A DNA stretch of 57,593 nt from Lachnospiraceae bacterium. GTDB lineage: Bacteria > Bacillota > Clostridia > Lachnospirales > Lachnospiraceae. The stretch is from NCBI GenBank assembly GCA_017513125.1, contig JAFWDI010000025.1:1-57593 (forward strand), read 5' to 3'. The position numbers were made by a program, and so were the translations under genes. A model generated the notes under the pieces. That model worked only from the letters and a program-made list of their open reading frames with translations, had not been told where the DNA came from and did not search any database. This document shows, in pieces, positions 35,555 through 43,273 of the stretch (positions are counted from its first letter, which is position 1; each line of letters opens with the position of its first letter).

Positions 35555-37015
35555 ATGGGTAAGGTAACTGACCTCAGAAGCGCGCTGGAACTGCTGGCGT
35601 CGATGCCCGGGCAATTGATCGAGACTGACGTGGAAGTGGACCCCGAGGCGGAGCTCTCCGGCGTATACCGGCATGTGGGAGCGGGCGGCACCGTGGAGCG
35701 GCCGACGAAGGAAGGCCCCGCCATGATCTTTAATAATGTGAAGGGCCATCCCGGCGCCCGCGTGGCGATCGGCGTGATGGCGAGCAGGAAGCGCGTGGGA
35801 GCGCTGCTGGACTGCGACCCGAAGGATCTCGGGAAGAAGATGTGGGCCTCGGTGGATAACCCGATCCCTCCGGTGCTGACGGATGAGCCGGCGCCGTGCC
35901 AGGAGGTGGTCTACCGCGCGGAGGACCCGGATTTCGACCTGTTTAAGCTGGTCCCGGCCCCGACGAACACGCCGGACGACGCGGGCCCGTACATCACGCT
36001 CGGCATGGTCTACGCGACGCATCCGGACACCGGTGCGAACGACATCACGATCCACCGGATGTGCATCCAGTCGCGGGACGAGCTGTCGATCTTCTTCACG
36101 CCCGGAGCGCGGCACATCGGGGCGATGGCCCTGCGCGCGGAGGAGCTGGGGCAGACATTGCCCGTCTCCATCTCGATCGGCGTCGACCCGGCCATCGAGA
36201 TCGGATCGTGCTTCGAGCCGCCGACCACGCCCATGGGATATGACGAGCTGGCCGTGGCGGGCGCGCTGCGCGGCGAGCCGGTGAAGCTGACGAAGTGCCT
36301 GACGGTGGACCAGCGCGCGATCGCGAACGCAGAGTATGTGATCGAGGGCGAGGTCATCCCGGGCGTGCGCATCGAGGAGGACATGAACCGGCACACGGGC
36401 TTCGCGATGCCGGAGTTCCCGGGCTACACCGGGAAGGCCGGAAAGTGCTGGAAGATAAAGGTGAAGGCGGTCACCACGCGGAAGGACCCGATCATGCAGA
36501 CCTGCATCGGACCGTCCGAGGAGCATGTGTCGATGGCCGGCATTCCGACCGAGGCCAGCATTTACGGCATGATCGATAAGGCCATGCCGGGGCGCCTGCA
36601 GAACGTCTACTGCGCGTCGCCGGGCGGCGGAAAGTTCATGGCGGTGCTGCAGTTTAAGAAGGGCATGCCCAGCGACGAGGGCAGGCAGCGCCAGGCCGCG
36701 CTGCTGGCGTTTTCGGCGTTTTCCGAGCTGAAGACCATCTTCCTCGTGGACGAGGACGTGGACTGCTTCGATATGAACGACGTGCTCTGGGCCATGAACA
36801 CGCGCTTCCAGGGCGACGTGGACATCATCACGATCCCCGGGGTGCGGACGCATCCGCTGGATCCGTCGAACGACCCGGATTACTCGCCGAGCATCCGCGA
36901 CCACGGCATTTCATGTAAGACCATTTTCGACTGCACCGTGCCGTACGCGATGAAGGACCGTTTCCGCAGGGCGAAGTTCATGGACGTGGATCCGAAGCAC
37001 TGGGTGGATGAATGA
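35555..37015 (+). CDS. ubiD: UbiD family prenyl-FMN-dependent decarboxylase
   Basis: The 486-residue protein is a UbiD-type (de)carboxylase using prenylated FMN. Family stretches include ASRKRVGALLDCDP, the central TNTPDDAGPYITLGM, NDITIHRMCIQSRDELSIFF, the QTLPVSISIGVDPAIEIG strand and VEGEVIPG-like VIEGEVIPGVRIEED carrying conserved acidic residues. The late ALLAFSAFSELKTIFLVDEDVDCFD and TRFQGDVDIITIPG are typical of the phenolic acid/gallate-type clade. With UbiX and LpdD downstream it forms an LpdBCD-like set that acts on hydroxybenzoate-like aromatic acids; the substrate is not predictable. GGGAGG precedes the ATG, and a TATAAT lies at 35524-35529. Confidence 0.93.
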   Translation: MGKVTDLRSALELLASMPGQLIETDVEVDPEAELSGVYRHVGAGGTVERPTKEGPAMIFNNVKGHPGARVAIGVMASRKRVGALLDCDPKDLGKKMWASVDNPIPPVLTDEPAPCQEVVYRAEDPDFDLFKLVPAPTNTPDDAGPYITLGMVYATHPDTGANDITIHRMCIQSRDELSIFFTPGARHIGAMALRAEELGQTLPVSISIGVDPAIEIGSCFEPPTTPMGYDELAVAGALRGEPVKLTKCLTVDQRAIANAEYVIEGEVIPGVRIEEDMNRHTGFAMPEFPGYTGKAGKCWKIKVKAVTTRKDPIMQTCIGPSEEHVSMAGIPTEASIYGMIDKAMPGRLQNVYCASPGGGKFMAVLQFKKGMPSDEGRQRQAALLAFSAFSELKTIFLVDEDVDCFDMNDVLWAMNTRFQGDVDIITIPGVRTHPLDPSNDPDYSPSIRDHGISCKTIFDCTVPYAMKDRFRRAKFMDVDPKHWVDE

Positions 37016-37584
37016 GTAAGAAGAGGATCATTATCGGCGCCTCGGGCGCCTCGGGCACGCCGCTTCTGGTCGAAGTGCTGCGGACGGTCCGGGAGGACCC
37101 GGACTGGGAGTCCGTGCTGATCATGACCGAGGGGGCGAAGCTGACCGCAGGCTACGAGTCGGAGCTGCCGGTCGAGGAGATCGGGGCGCTGGCGGACCTG
37201 GTACTGGACCCGGCGCAGATCGACGCGGGTCCGGCGAGCGGTTCCTGGCCGGCGGAGGGCATGCTCGTGGTGCCCTGCAGCATGAAGACCGTCGCCGGCA
37301 TCCGCAGCGGCTACGCGGACAATCTGCTGCTGAGAGCCGCGGACGTCACCCTGAAGGAGGGGCGGCCGCTGGTGCTGTGCGCGCGGGAGTCGCCGCTGTC
37401 GGCGATCCACCTGAGAAATCTTTACGAACTGTCGATGATTCCCGGGGTGCGGATCATCCCGCCGATGCTGTCGTATTACCATGAGCCGAAGAGCCTCGAA
37501 GACCTGACCTGCCAGGTGGCTGCCAGACTGCTCGCCCCGTTCGGGATCGAAAAGCCGGGCTTTCGGCGCTGGCAGGAGAGCTGA
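37012..37584 (+). CDS. ubiX: UbiX-type flavin prenyltransferase
   Basis: UbiX attaches a dimethylallyl unit to FMN to make the cofactor that UbiD needs. The 190-residue flavodoxin-fold protein has IIIGASGASGTPLLVEVL at the start, LVVPCSMKTVAGIRSGYADN, LLLRAADVTLKEGRPLVLCA and RESPLSAIHLRNLYELS, all typical. It overlaps the ubiD stop (ATGA), so the enzyme and its cofactor maker are translated together. Confidence 0.95.
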   Translation: MSKKRIIIGASGASGTPLLVEVLRTVREDPDWESVLIMTEGAKLTAGYESELPVEEIGALADLVLDPAQIDAGPASGSWPAEGMLVVPCSMKTVAGIRSGYADNLLLRAADVTLKEGRPLVLCARESPLSAIHLRNLYELSMIPGVRIIPPMLSYYHEPKSLEDLTCQVAARLLAPFGIEKPGFRRWQES

Positions 37585-37595
37585 GGAGGTGCCGG

Positions 37596-37979
37596 ATGGA
37601 GAGAACCGATCTGCCGCCTGAGGACGCGGTCCGGTATGAGATCCCGCTTTCCTTCAGCGAGGCGCACGTGACCGTGAGCCGGCTGGGGGAGGACGTCAGC
37701 CTGCTGTTTTCCGGCGGGGAGCGGCCGCACATCGGCTGCACGGTGCTGGCATTGCCCAGACCGTCACTGACCGGGGACGGCAGCGTGAGCGCGACTTCCT
37801 CGGTGATCAATGTCACGGGCCATAAAGACGAGGCCGTCTGCCGGTACCTCGCGGAAGAAGTATGTAAAAAGACCGGGCGGACGGTCGTCTGCACCGGAGG
37901 GTTTCACGTCGACGGGATCACGCCGGAGCAGATCGCGGAGGTCACGGAGGCCGTGAAGGCGCTGCGGATCGCGCTCTGA
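37596..37979 (+). CDS. lpdD: LpdD-like prenyl-FMN chaperone/decarboxylase subunit D
   Basis: The 127-residue protein matches the LpdD-like domain: SEAHVTVSRLGEDVSLLFSG, HIGCTVLALPRPSLTGDGS, SATSSVINVTGHKDEAVCRY and VVCTGGFHVDGITPEQI. In Lactobacillus gallate decarboxylase the D subunit is encoded apart from B and C and is thought to help deliver prenyl-FMN. Here all three are in one operon (11 bases after ubiX, with GAGGTG before the ATG). A terminator follows at 38076. Confidence 0.85.
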   Translation: MERTDLPPEDAVRYEIPLSFSEAHVTVSRLGEDVSLLFSGGERPHIGCTVLALPRPSLTGDGSVSATSSVINVTGHKDEAVCRYLAEEVCKKTGRTVVCTGGFHVDGITPEQIAEVTEAVKALRIAL

Positions 37980-38075
37980 CGGCCCGGGATCCGCTCGGAA
38001 TTCTTAACATTTTGAGTCTGTTTTCTATTTAATTTACACATTTTCGCGCCGGAGGAGGCTCCGGAACGCAGAATG

Positions 38076-38106
38076 GAGACGGTTATTACACCGTCTCTGT
38101 TTTTTT
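38076..38106 (+). terminator. Rho-independent terminator after lpdD
   Basis: Stem GAGACGG / CCGTCTC (38076-38082 and 38091-38097) is followed by TG and seven T. A second palindrome CCGGAG...CTCCGG (38049-38064) lies just before it. Confidence 0.85.
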
Positions 38107-38139
38107 AATGTAAATCCCCTGATTTTAAAGAAAAACGCC

Positions 38140-38167
38140 TTGAAAAACTGAGAATATGCTGTAAAAT
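38140..38167 (+). promoter_or_regulatory. Promoter of the mra (division and wall) cluster
   Basis: TTGAAA (38140-38145), 16 bases, then TAAAAT (38162-38167). The four AGTG repeats begin eight bases downstream. Confidence 0.75.
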
Positions 38168-38174
38168 GTGTCTT

Positions 38175-38209
38175 AAGTGGCTGGAAGTGCCACAAAGTGT
38201 CACGTAGTG
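38175..38209 (+). promoter_or_regulatory. MraZ-type operator: four phased AGTG repeats
   Basis: AAGTG, AAGTG, AAGTG and TAGTG start at 38175, 38185, 38195 and 38205, an exact 10-base period. MraZ is known to bind short G-rich direct repeats (such as TGGGN or GTGG units) spaced one helical turn in front of its own operon. The site overlaps the expected transcription start, so binding should repress. Confidence 0.85.
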
Positions 38210-38258
38210 GTGAATTTCAGGGCTCTTCGGAGCGGTTTTGCGGCAGGTTCGAACGTTT

Positions 38259-38699
38259 ATGGCCAGATTTGTCGGAGAATTTAATCATTCGATCGATGCG
38301 AAGGGGAGGGTGATCGTGCCCGCCCGCTTCCGCGACGGCCTGTTCGGCGAGGAGAAGACCGAGTGCTTCGTCACGAAGGGCCTCGACGGCTGCCTGTTCG
38401 TGTACGACCGCGATGAGTGGGCCGTGATGGAAGAGAAGATCGCGGCGCTGCCGCTGTCGAACCCGAACGCCAGACGCTTCTCGAGACAGTTCCTGTCGGG
38501 CGCGGCGCCCTGCGAGATCGATAAGCAGGGGCGCATCCTTCTTCCCGCGAAGCTCCGCGAGTACGCGGGCCTGTCGAAGGACGTCGCGGTGGTCGGCGTC
38601 GGCAGCCACATCGAGATCTGGGATCTGAAGGCCTGGGACGCGATGAACGACTTCGACGCGGACGAGATGGCCCGGAACATGGAAGATCTGGGGATCTGA
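38259..38699 (+). CDS. mraZ: Transcriptional regulator MraZ
   Basis: The 146-residue protein has two AbrB-like SpoVT halves: GEFNHSIDAKGRVIVPARFR and the second ARRFSRQFLSGAAPCEIDKQ with GRILLPAKLREYAGL. MraZ forms a ring that binds direct repeats and controls the mra cluster, matching the array just upstream. I chose the ATG that gives MARFVGEFNHS; an in-frame GTG at 38238 would add seven residues absent from the family. No good ribosome site is visible, so its own translation may be weak. The stop codon is one base before rsmH. Confidence 0.94.
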   Translation: MARFVGEFNHSIDAKGRVIVPARFRDGLFGEEKTECFVTKGLDGCLFVYDRDEWAVMEEKIAALPLSNPNARRFSRQFLSGAAPCEIDKQGRILLPAKLREYAGLSKDVAVVGVGSHIEIWDLKAWDAMNDFDADEMARNMEDLGI

Positions 38700-38700
38700 T

Positions 38701-39639
38701 ATGAGTGAGTTCTCGCATGTGTCCGTGCTTCGGAACGAGGCGGTGGAGGCATTGAAGATATTCCCCGGCGGCGTCTACCTGGACGGTACGGCCGGCGGCG
38801 GAGGACATTCGTACGAGATCGCGTCGCGCCTCGGCGCGGAGGGCAGGCTGATCAGCCTGGACCGCGATGAAGCCGCGGTGGCGGCGGCCTCGGCGAGACT
38901 GGCGGACTTTCCGAACGCGGAAGTGGTCCGCGCGAACTATGAAAACTTTGACAGGGTCCTGGACGAGAGAGGCATTGCCCTCGTGGACGGCATCCTGCTG
39001 GATATCGGCGTTTCCTCGCCGCAGATCGACGAGGCGGAGCGCGGGTTCTCCTACATGCACGACGGTCCTCTGGACATGCGCATGGACCGGGACGAGTCGC
39101 TGAGCGCCGCGGACATCATCGCGGACTATCCGGCAGACGAGCTGACGCGGATCTTCCGCGAGTACGGCGAAGAGCGGTTCGCGAAGCGGATCGCGGACCG
39201 GATCGTGAGAGAGCGGGAGAAAGCCCCGATCGGGACGACGCTGCAGCTCGCGAAGATCGTCGAGCAGGCGGTCCCGGCCGCGAAGAAGCGCGACGGGCAT
39301 CCGGCGAAGCGCGTGTTTCAGGCATTGCGCATCGAGTGCAACCGCGAACTGGACATCCTGTCAAACACGGTGGACCGGATGATCGGCCGCCTGGCCCCGG
39401 GAGGGCGCCTGGCCATCATCACGTTTCACTCTCTGGAAGACCGCATCGTAAAGCAGGCCTTCCGCACGCAGGAAGACCCCTGCACCTGCCCGCCGGACTT
39501 TCCGGTGTGCGTCTGCGGAAAGGTCTCCGCCGGGAGAGTGGTCACCAGGAAACCGGTCGTTCCGACCGAGGAAGAGTGTAAGGCGAACCCCAGGGCCGCC
39601 TCGGCGAAACTGAGGGTGTTTGAGAAGAAGCAGCAGTGA
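38701..39639 (+). CDS. rsmH: 16S rRNA (cytosine-1402-N4)-methyltransferase RsmH
   Basis: RsmH methylates N4 of C1402 in 16S rRNA. The 312-residue protein has HVSVLRNEAVEAL, the SAM motif YLDGTAGGGGHSYEI, LDIGVSSPQIDEAERGFSY, DMRMDRDESLSA and FHSLEDRIVKQAF. It overlaps the next gene if the GTG at 39636 is used, or is separated by 11 bases from the preferred ATG. Confidence 0.97.
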   Translation: MSEFSHVSVLRNEAVEALKIFPGGVYLDGTAGGGGHSYEIASRLGAEGRLISLDRDEAAVAAASARLADFPNAEVVRANYENFDRVLDERGIALVDGILLDIGVSSPQIDEAERGFSYMHDGPLDMRMDRDESLSAADIIADYPADELTRIFREYGEERFAKRIADRIVREREKAPIGTTLQLAKIVEQAVPAAKKRDGHPAKRVFQALRIECNRELDILSNTVDRMIGRLAPGGRLAIITFHSLEDRIVKQAFRTQEDPCTCPPDFPVCVCGKVSAGRVVTRKPVVPTEEECKANPRAASAKLRVFEKKQQ

Positions 39640-39650
39640 GGGAAGGAATT

Positions 39651-40214
39651 ATGGCGAACAGAAGAACCGGCACCGCGGCCCGAAGCGGCGGACGTGTACA
39701 GACGACGCAGACGCGCTCCTACAGAAGCGCGCAGACCGCGCGTTCCGCGAGAGGCGGTGTGCAGATGACCCGCACCTATATTGACGGAAACACCGTACGC
39801 AAGGTCAGTTACGCCGAGCCGGTCCGCCGGCAGCCCGAAGCCGACCCGCGGAAGGAGTCCCGCGCGAGAGCGAAGCGGAACCGCGAGAACGCGAAGCGCA
39901 TGACTCCGGGATTCGTCGTGTTCCTGGCGGCAGCGTCCGTGGCGTTCCTGCTGATCTGCACGCAGTACCTGCAGGCGCAGGCGCTCGTGACCGCGAACCA
40001 GACGACGATCGAGAATCTCGAGAATGAGCTGCGTGAGATCCGCACGGAGAACGACTACCACGCGAACGCGATCGAGGCCATGACCGACATCAACCACATC
40101 TATGAAGTAGCGACGCAGGAGCTCGGCATGGTATATCCCGAGCAGGGTCAGGTCATCACCTATGACAGCAGCACGAGCGAGTACGTGAGACAGTCCGAAA
40201 CTCTGGGAAGATGA
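39651..40214 (+). CDS. ftsL: FtsL-like cell division protein
   Basis: The 187-residue bitopic protein has a long basic cytoplasmic arm (about 90 residues rich in Arg/Thr/Ser), one membrane helix (FVVFLAAASVAFLLICTQYL) and an extracellular coiled coil (TIENLENELREIRTENDYH), then TDINHIYEVATQELGMVYP. This is the FtsL/DivIC layout, by place and shape rather than strong sequence identity. It would join FtsQ/DivIB and another DivIC to activate FtsW-FtsI. GGAAGGA is well spaced from the ATG at 39651; an upstream GTG is less likely. The cytoplasmic arm is longer than in most FtsL. Confidence 0.8.
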   Translation: MANRRTGTAARSGGRVQTTQTRSYRSAQTARSARGGVQMTRTYIDGNTVRKVSYAEPVRRQPEADPRKESRARAKRNRENAKRMTPGFVVFLAAASVAFLLICTQYLQAQALVTANQTTIENLENELREIRTENDYHANAIEAMTDINHIYEVATQELGMVYPEQGQVITYDSSTSEYVRQSETLGR

Positions 40215-42223
40215 AAAAAGGTCCGAGATTATTCGAAAAATACATGCAGAAGAAGCTGGCGTTTGTCTTTATCCTGATAGCGCTGGCTTTGTTTACGCTT
40301 GGGATCGTCGCGGCCCGCATCAGCTATAACGATAACGAAGAGTATGCGCGCATCGTCCTGGCTCAGCAGGACTACGACAGCCGCACGATCGAGGCGCAGC
40401 GCGGGAACATTACGGACCGCTACGGCACGATCCTTGCGACGAACGAGGTCTATTACACCCTGATTCTGGATCCGGGCGTCATGCTCTCGAAGGACGAGTA
40501 TTACCGCACCAGCGTGGCGGCGCTCGTCGAAGTTTTCGGCTGCGACGAGGCGGATCTGCGCGCCGCGATCGAATCAAATCCCGACAGCCACTACATCCGC
40601 TACATGAACTACCTGTCCGGCGATCAGGTGGACGCGTTCGAGGCGCGCCGGTCGGAGATCAACACCGCCGCGGCCGACACGAACAGCCTGAACCAGGTCA
40701 AGGGAGTCTGGTTCGAGACGAACTATAAGCGCGTCTATCCCTACGGCAGTCTCGCGTGCAATGTTCTCGGCTTCGCCAGCGCCGACGGAGAGGTCGGCAC
40801 TTACGGCATCGAGCAGTATTACAATGACATGCTGGTCGGCACGGACGGCCGGGAGTACGGCTATCTGTCCGACGTTTCGAATGTGGAGCGCGTGACCGTC
40901 GAGCCGACGAACGGCTACACGATCTGCTCCACGATCGACACGGTCATCCAGCAGGCGGTCGAGACCCAGATCGCGAACTACCAGCAGAGCGTCGGTGCGG
41001 ACATGATCGCCTGCATCGTCATGGACCCGTACACGTCCGAGGTGCTCGCGATGGCGACGAGCCGTCCTTACGATCTGAATAACCCGAGCGACGTGAGCGC
41101 CTACTACACGCAGGCCCAGCTCGACGCGATGAGCCCGGAAGAGTACGTGAACGCGCTCACTGCGGTCTGGAAGAACTACTGCATTACCGAAACGTACGAG
41201 CCCGGCTCGACCGCGAAGGTGTTCACCACCTCGGCGGCGATCGAGGAGGGCCTGGTCAATCCCGGCGGCTGGAGCATGAACTGCGACGGCGGAGAGAACT
41301 TCCCCGGAAACGTCCGCGTAAACTGCCATCTCCACAGCGGCCACGGCACCGTGAACGCGTATCAGGCGCTGGCCTATTCGTGCAATGACGCGATGATGTA
41401 CATGGCCCGGCTCTGCGGTACGGAGGTGCTGACGCGCTATCTGCAGAATTTCGGTCTCGGCATGAAGACCGGCATCGACCTGCCCGGCGAAGAACGCGGC
41501 ATCGTCTGGGATCCGGAGTACATCACCGACCTGACGCTGTGCACGAACTCGTTCGGCCAGAACTATAACGTCACGATGATCCAGATGGCGGCAGCATACT
41601 GCGCGCTGATCAACGGCGGAAATTACTACACGCCCCACGTCGTGAACCGCATCCTCGACGCGGACGGAAACCTGGTGCGGAACATCCAGCCCGAGCTGGT
41701 CCGGCAGGTCATCAGCCCCGAGACTTCGGCGTTCATGCGCGAGGCGCTGCTGCAGGCGGTCCAGTACGGCACCGGCAAGAGTGCTCAGATGGCGGGATAT
41801 AACGTCGCGGGCAAATCCGGCACCGCCCAGAAGTATCCGCGAGAAGAGAATAACTATCTGATCTCGTTCGCGGGCTTCGTCCCTTACGACGATCCGCAGG
41901 TCCTGGTCTACACGATCATGGACGTGCCTCATGTGGACGACCAGTCGGTCGGCGGATACGCGACGTTGCTCGCGAGGGATATCATCGCGTCGATCGTGGA
42001 CCACCTCGGGATCTACCCGGACGACGCCGAGGCGGCGGCTGCGGCCGCGGCGCAGGCGGCGGCGGAGGCTGCGAACGCGGAAGCCGCGGCGAACAGCACC
42101 GACGGCTACGACACCGAAGCCGGTCTCTATGAGGGCGGAAACGATAACGACAGCTATTCGCAGATCGATTCGCAGGAGGTCAGCGCCGAGAACGACGAAG
42201 GCCCCGCCGTGGACGACCAGTAG
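40211..42223 (+). CDS. ftsI: Septal peptidoglycan transpeptidase FtsI (class B PBP)
   Basis: The 670-residue class B penicillin-binding protein has an N-terminal membrane helix, a PBP dimerisation domain (NITDRYGTILATNEVYY to NGYTICSTIDTVIQ) and the transpeptidase domain with SxxK in EPGSTAKVF, SxN in YSCNDAMM and KSG in VAGKSGTAQK. Together with FtsW it makes septal wall. There is no PASTA repeat. A C-terminal tail of about 60 residues is Ala-rich and then acidic, beyond the usual end. Starts inside the ftsL stop (ATGA). SpoVD-type use in sporulation is possible but there is no evidence for it here. Confidence 0.95.
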   Translation: MKKGPRLFEKYMQKKLAFVFILIALALFTLGIVAARISYNDNEEYARIVLAQQDYDSRTIEAQRGNITDRYGTILATNEVYYTLILDPGVMLSKDEYYRTSVAALVEVFGCDEADLRAAIESNPDSHYIRYMNYLSGDQVDAFEARRSEINTAAADTNSLNQVKGVWFETNYKRVYPYGSLACNVLGFASADGEVGTYGIEQYYNDMLVGTDGREYGYLSDVSNVERVTVEPTNGYTICSTIDTVIQQAVETQIANYQQSVGADMIACIVMDPYTSEVLAMATSRPYDLNNPSDVSAYYTQAQLDAMSPEEYVNALTAVWKNYCITETYEPGSTAKVFTTSAAIEEGLVNPGGWSMNCDGGENFPGNVRVNCHLHSGHGTVNAYQALAYSCNDAMMYMARLCGTEVLTRYLQNFGLGMKTGIDLPGEERGIVWDPEYITDLTLCTNSFGQNYNVTMIQMAAAYCALINGGNYYTPHVVNRILDADGNLVRNIQPELVRQVISPETSAFMREALLQAVQYGTGKSAQMAGYNVAGKSGTAQKYPREENNYLISFAGFVPYDDPQVLVYTIMDVPHVDDQSVGGYATLLARDIIASIVDHLGIYPDDAEAAAAAAAQAAAEAANAEAAANSTDGYDTEAGLYEGGNDNDSYSQIDSQEVSAENDEGPAVDDQ

Positions 42224-42235
42224 GAGAGCAGGCCT

Positions 42236-43207
42236 ATGTCAAACGGACTGATCGGAAAATATATTCTCGATATCGTGCTTGCGCTCGCGATCAGCGCCGT
42301 CGCCACGGCGGCGCTCATTCCGTTCCTGCACAAGCTCAAATTCGGGCAGCAGATCCGCGAGGAAGGGCCCCGGGCGCACCTGAAGAAGGCCGGGACCCCC
42401 ACGATGGGCGGCATCGGCTTTCTGCTCGCGATCCTCGTGTGCGGGATCATCTTTCTCGTGGTCTCGCGGGACGTCCGCATGGTGCCGGTGCTGCTGCTGA
42501 CCCTGCTGTTCGGCCTGATCGGCTTCATTGACGACTTCCTGAAGATCGTGAAGAAGCAGTCCGAGGGCCTGAACCCGAAGCAGAAGCTGCTTCTGCAGGT
42601 CGCGGCGGCAGTCGCCTTCATCATTATCCTGTACGCCTTCGGGCTCGGCAGTTCGCTCCGCATCCCGTTCCTGAGCCGCGAAGTGCACATTCCCGCGCCG
42701 ATCTTTATCTTCATCGCGCTCTGCGCGATCCTCGGCACGGACAATGCCGTGAACTTCACGGACGGCCTCGACGGCCTCTGCAGTACGGTCACGGTCTTTA
42801 CCTCGCTGTTCTTCGCGATCGCCTCGATCCGCATCCACGGGGGCGTGGAGTTCGTCTGCTTCGCGGGCGTGGGCGCGCTGATCGGTTTCCTGATCTTTAA
42901 CCGCCATCCGGCGAAGGTCTTTATGGGCGACACCGGATCGCTGGCGCTCGGCGGCCTGATCGCGGGTTCCGCGCTGATGCTGCGGATGCCGCTTTACATC
43001 CTGATCGTGGGCCTGATCTACCTGATCGAGATCCTCTCGGTGGTCATCCAGGTCGCATATTTTAAGAAGACCGGCGGAAAGCGGATCTTCCGCATGACGC
43101 CGATCCACCATCATTTCGAGCTCGGCGGCTGGTCCGAGAACAAGGTCGTCGCGGTGTTTTCCGGGATCACGCTGATCCTGTGTGTGATCGGTACTTTAGC
43201 GACCTGA
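42236..43207 (+). CDS. mraY: Phospho-N-acetylmuramoyl-pentapeptide transferase MraY
   Basis: MraY makes lipid I from UDP-MurNAc-pentapeptide and undecaprenyl phosphate. The 323-residue membrane protein has ten helices and the expected motifs: HLKKAGTPTMGGIGFLLAI, LFGLIGFIDDFLKIVKK (Asp pair), NAVNFTDGLDGLCS, the FMGDTGSLALGG loop and MTPIHHHFELGGWSE. AGGAGA precedes the ATG, 12 bases after ftsI. Confidence 0.98.
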   Translation: MSNGLIGKYILDIVLALAISAVATAALIPFLHKLKFGQQIREEGPRAHLKKAGTPTMGGIGFLLAILVCGIIFLVVSRDVRMVPVLLLTLLFGLIGFIDDFLKIVKKQSEGLNPKQKLLLQVAAAVAFIIILYAFGLGSSLRIPFLSREVHIPAPIFIFIALCAILGTDNAVNFTDGLDGLCSTVTVFTSLFFAIASIRIHGGVEFVCFAGVGALIGFLIFNRHPAKVFMGDTGSLALGGLIAGSALMLRMPLYILIVGLIYLIEILSVVIQVAYFKKTGGKRIFRMTPIHHHFELGGWSENKVVAVFSGITLILCVIGTLAT

Positions 43208-43273
43208 GACCGCGTAAGCGCGTGAGCGCGGGGCGGCATGAGGTCGAATACTTTTTTGGATCGGAGATTCAAC

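Noticed and set aside
38049..38064. CCGGAG/CTCCGG palindrome before the lpdD terminator as a regulator site
   Set aside because: It is short, GC-only and next to the terminator. Nothing ties it to a regulator.
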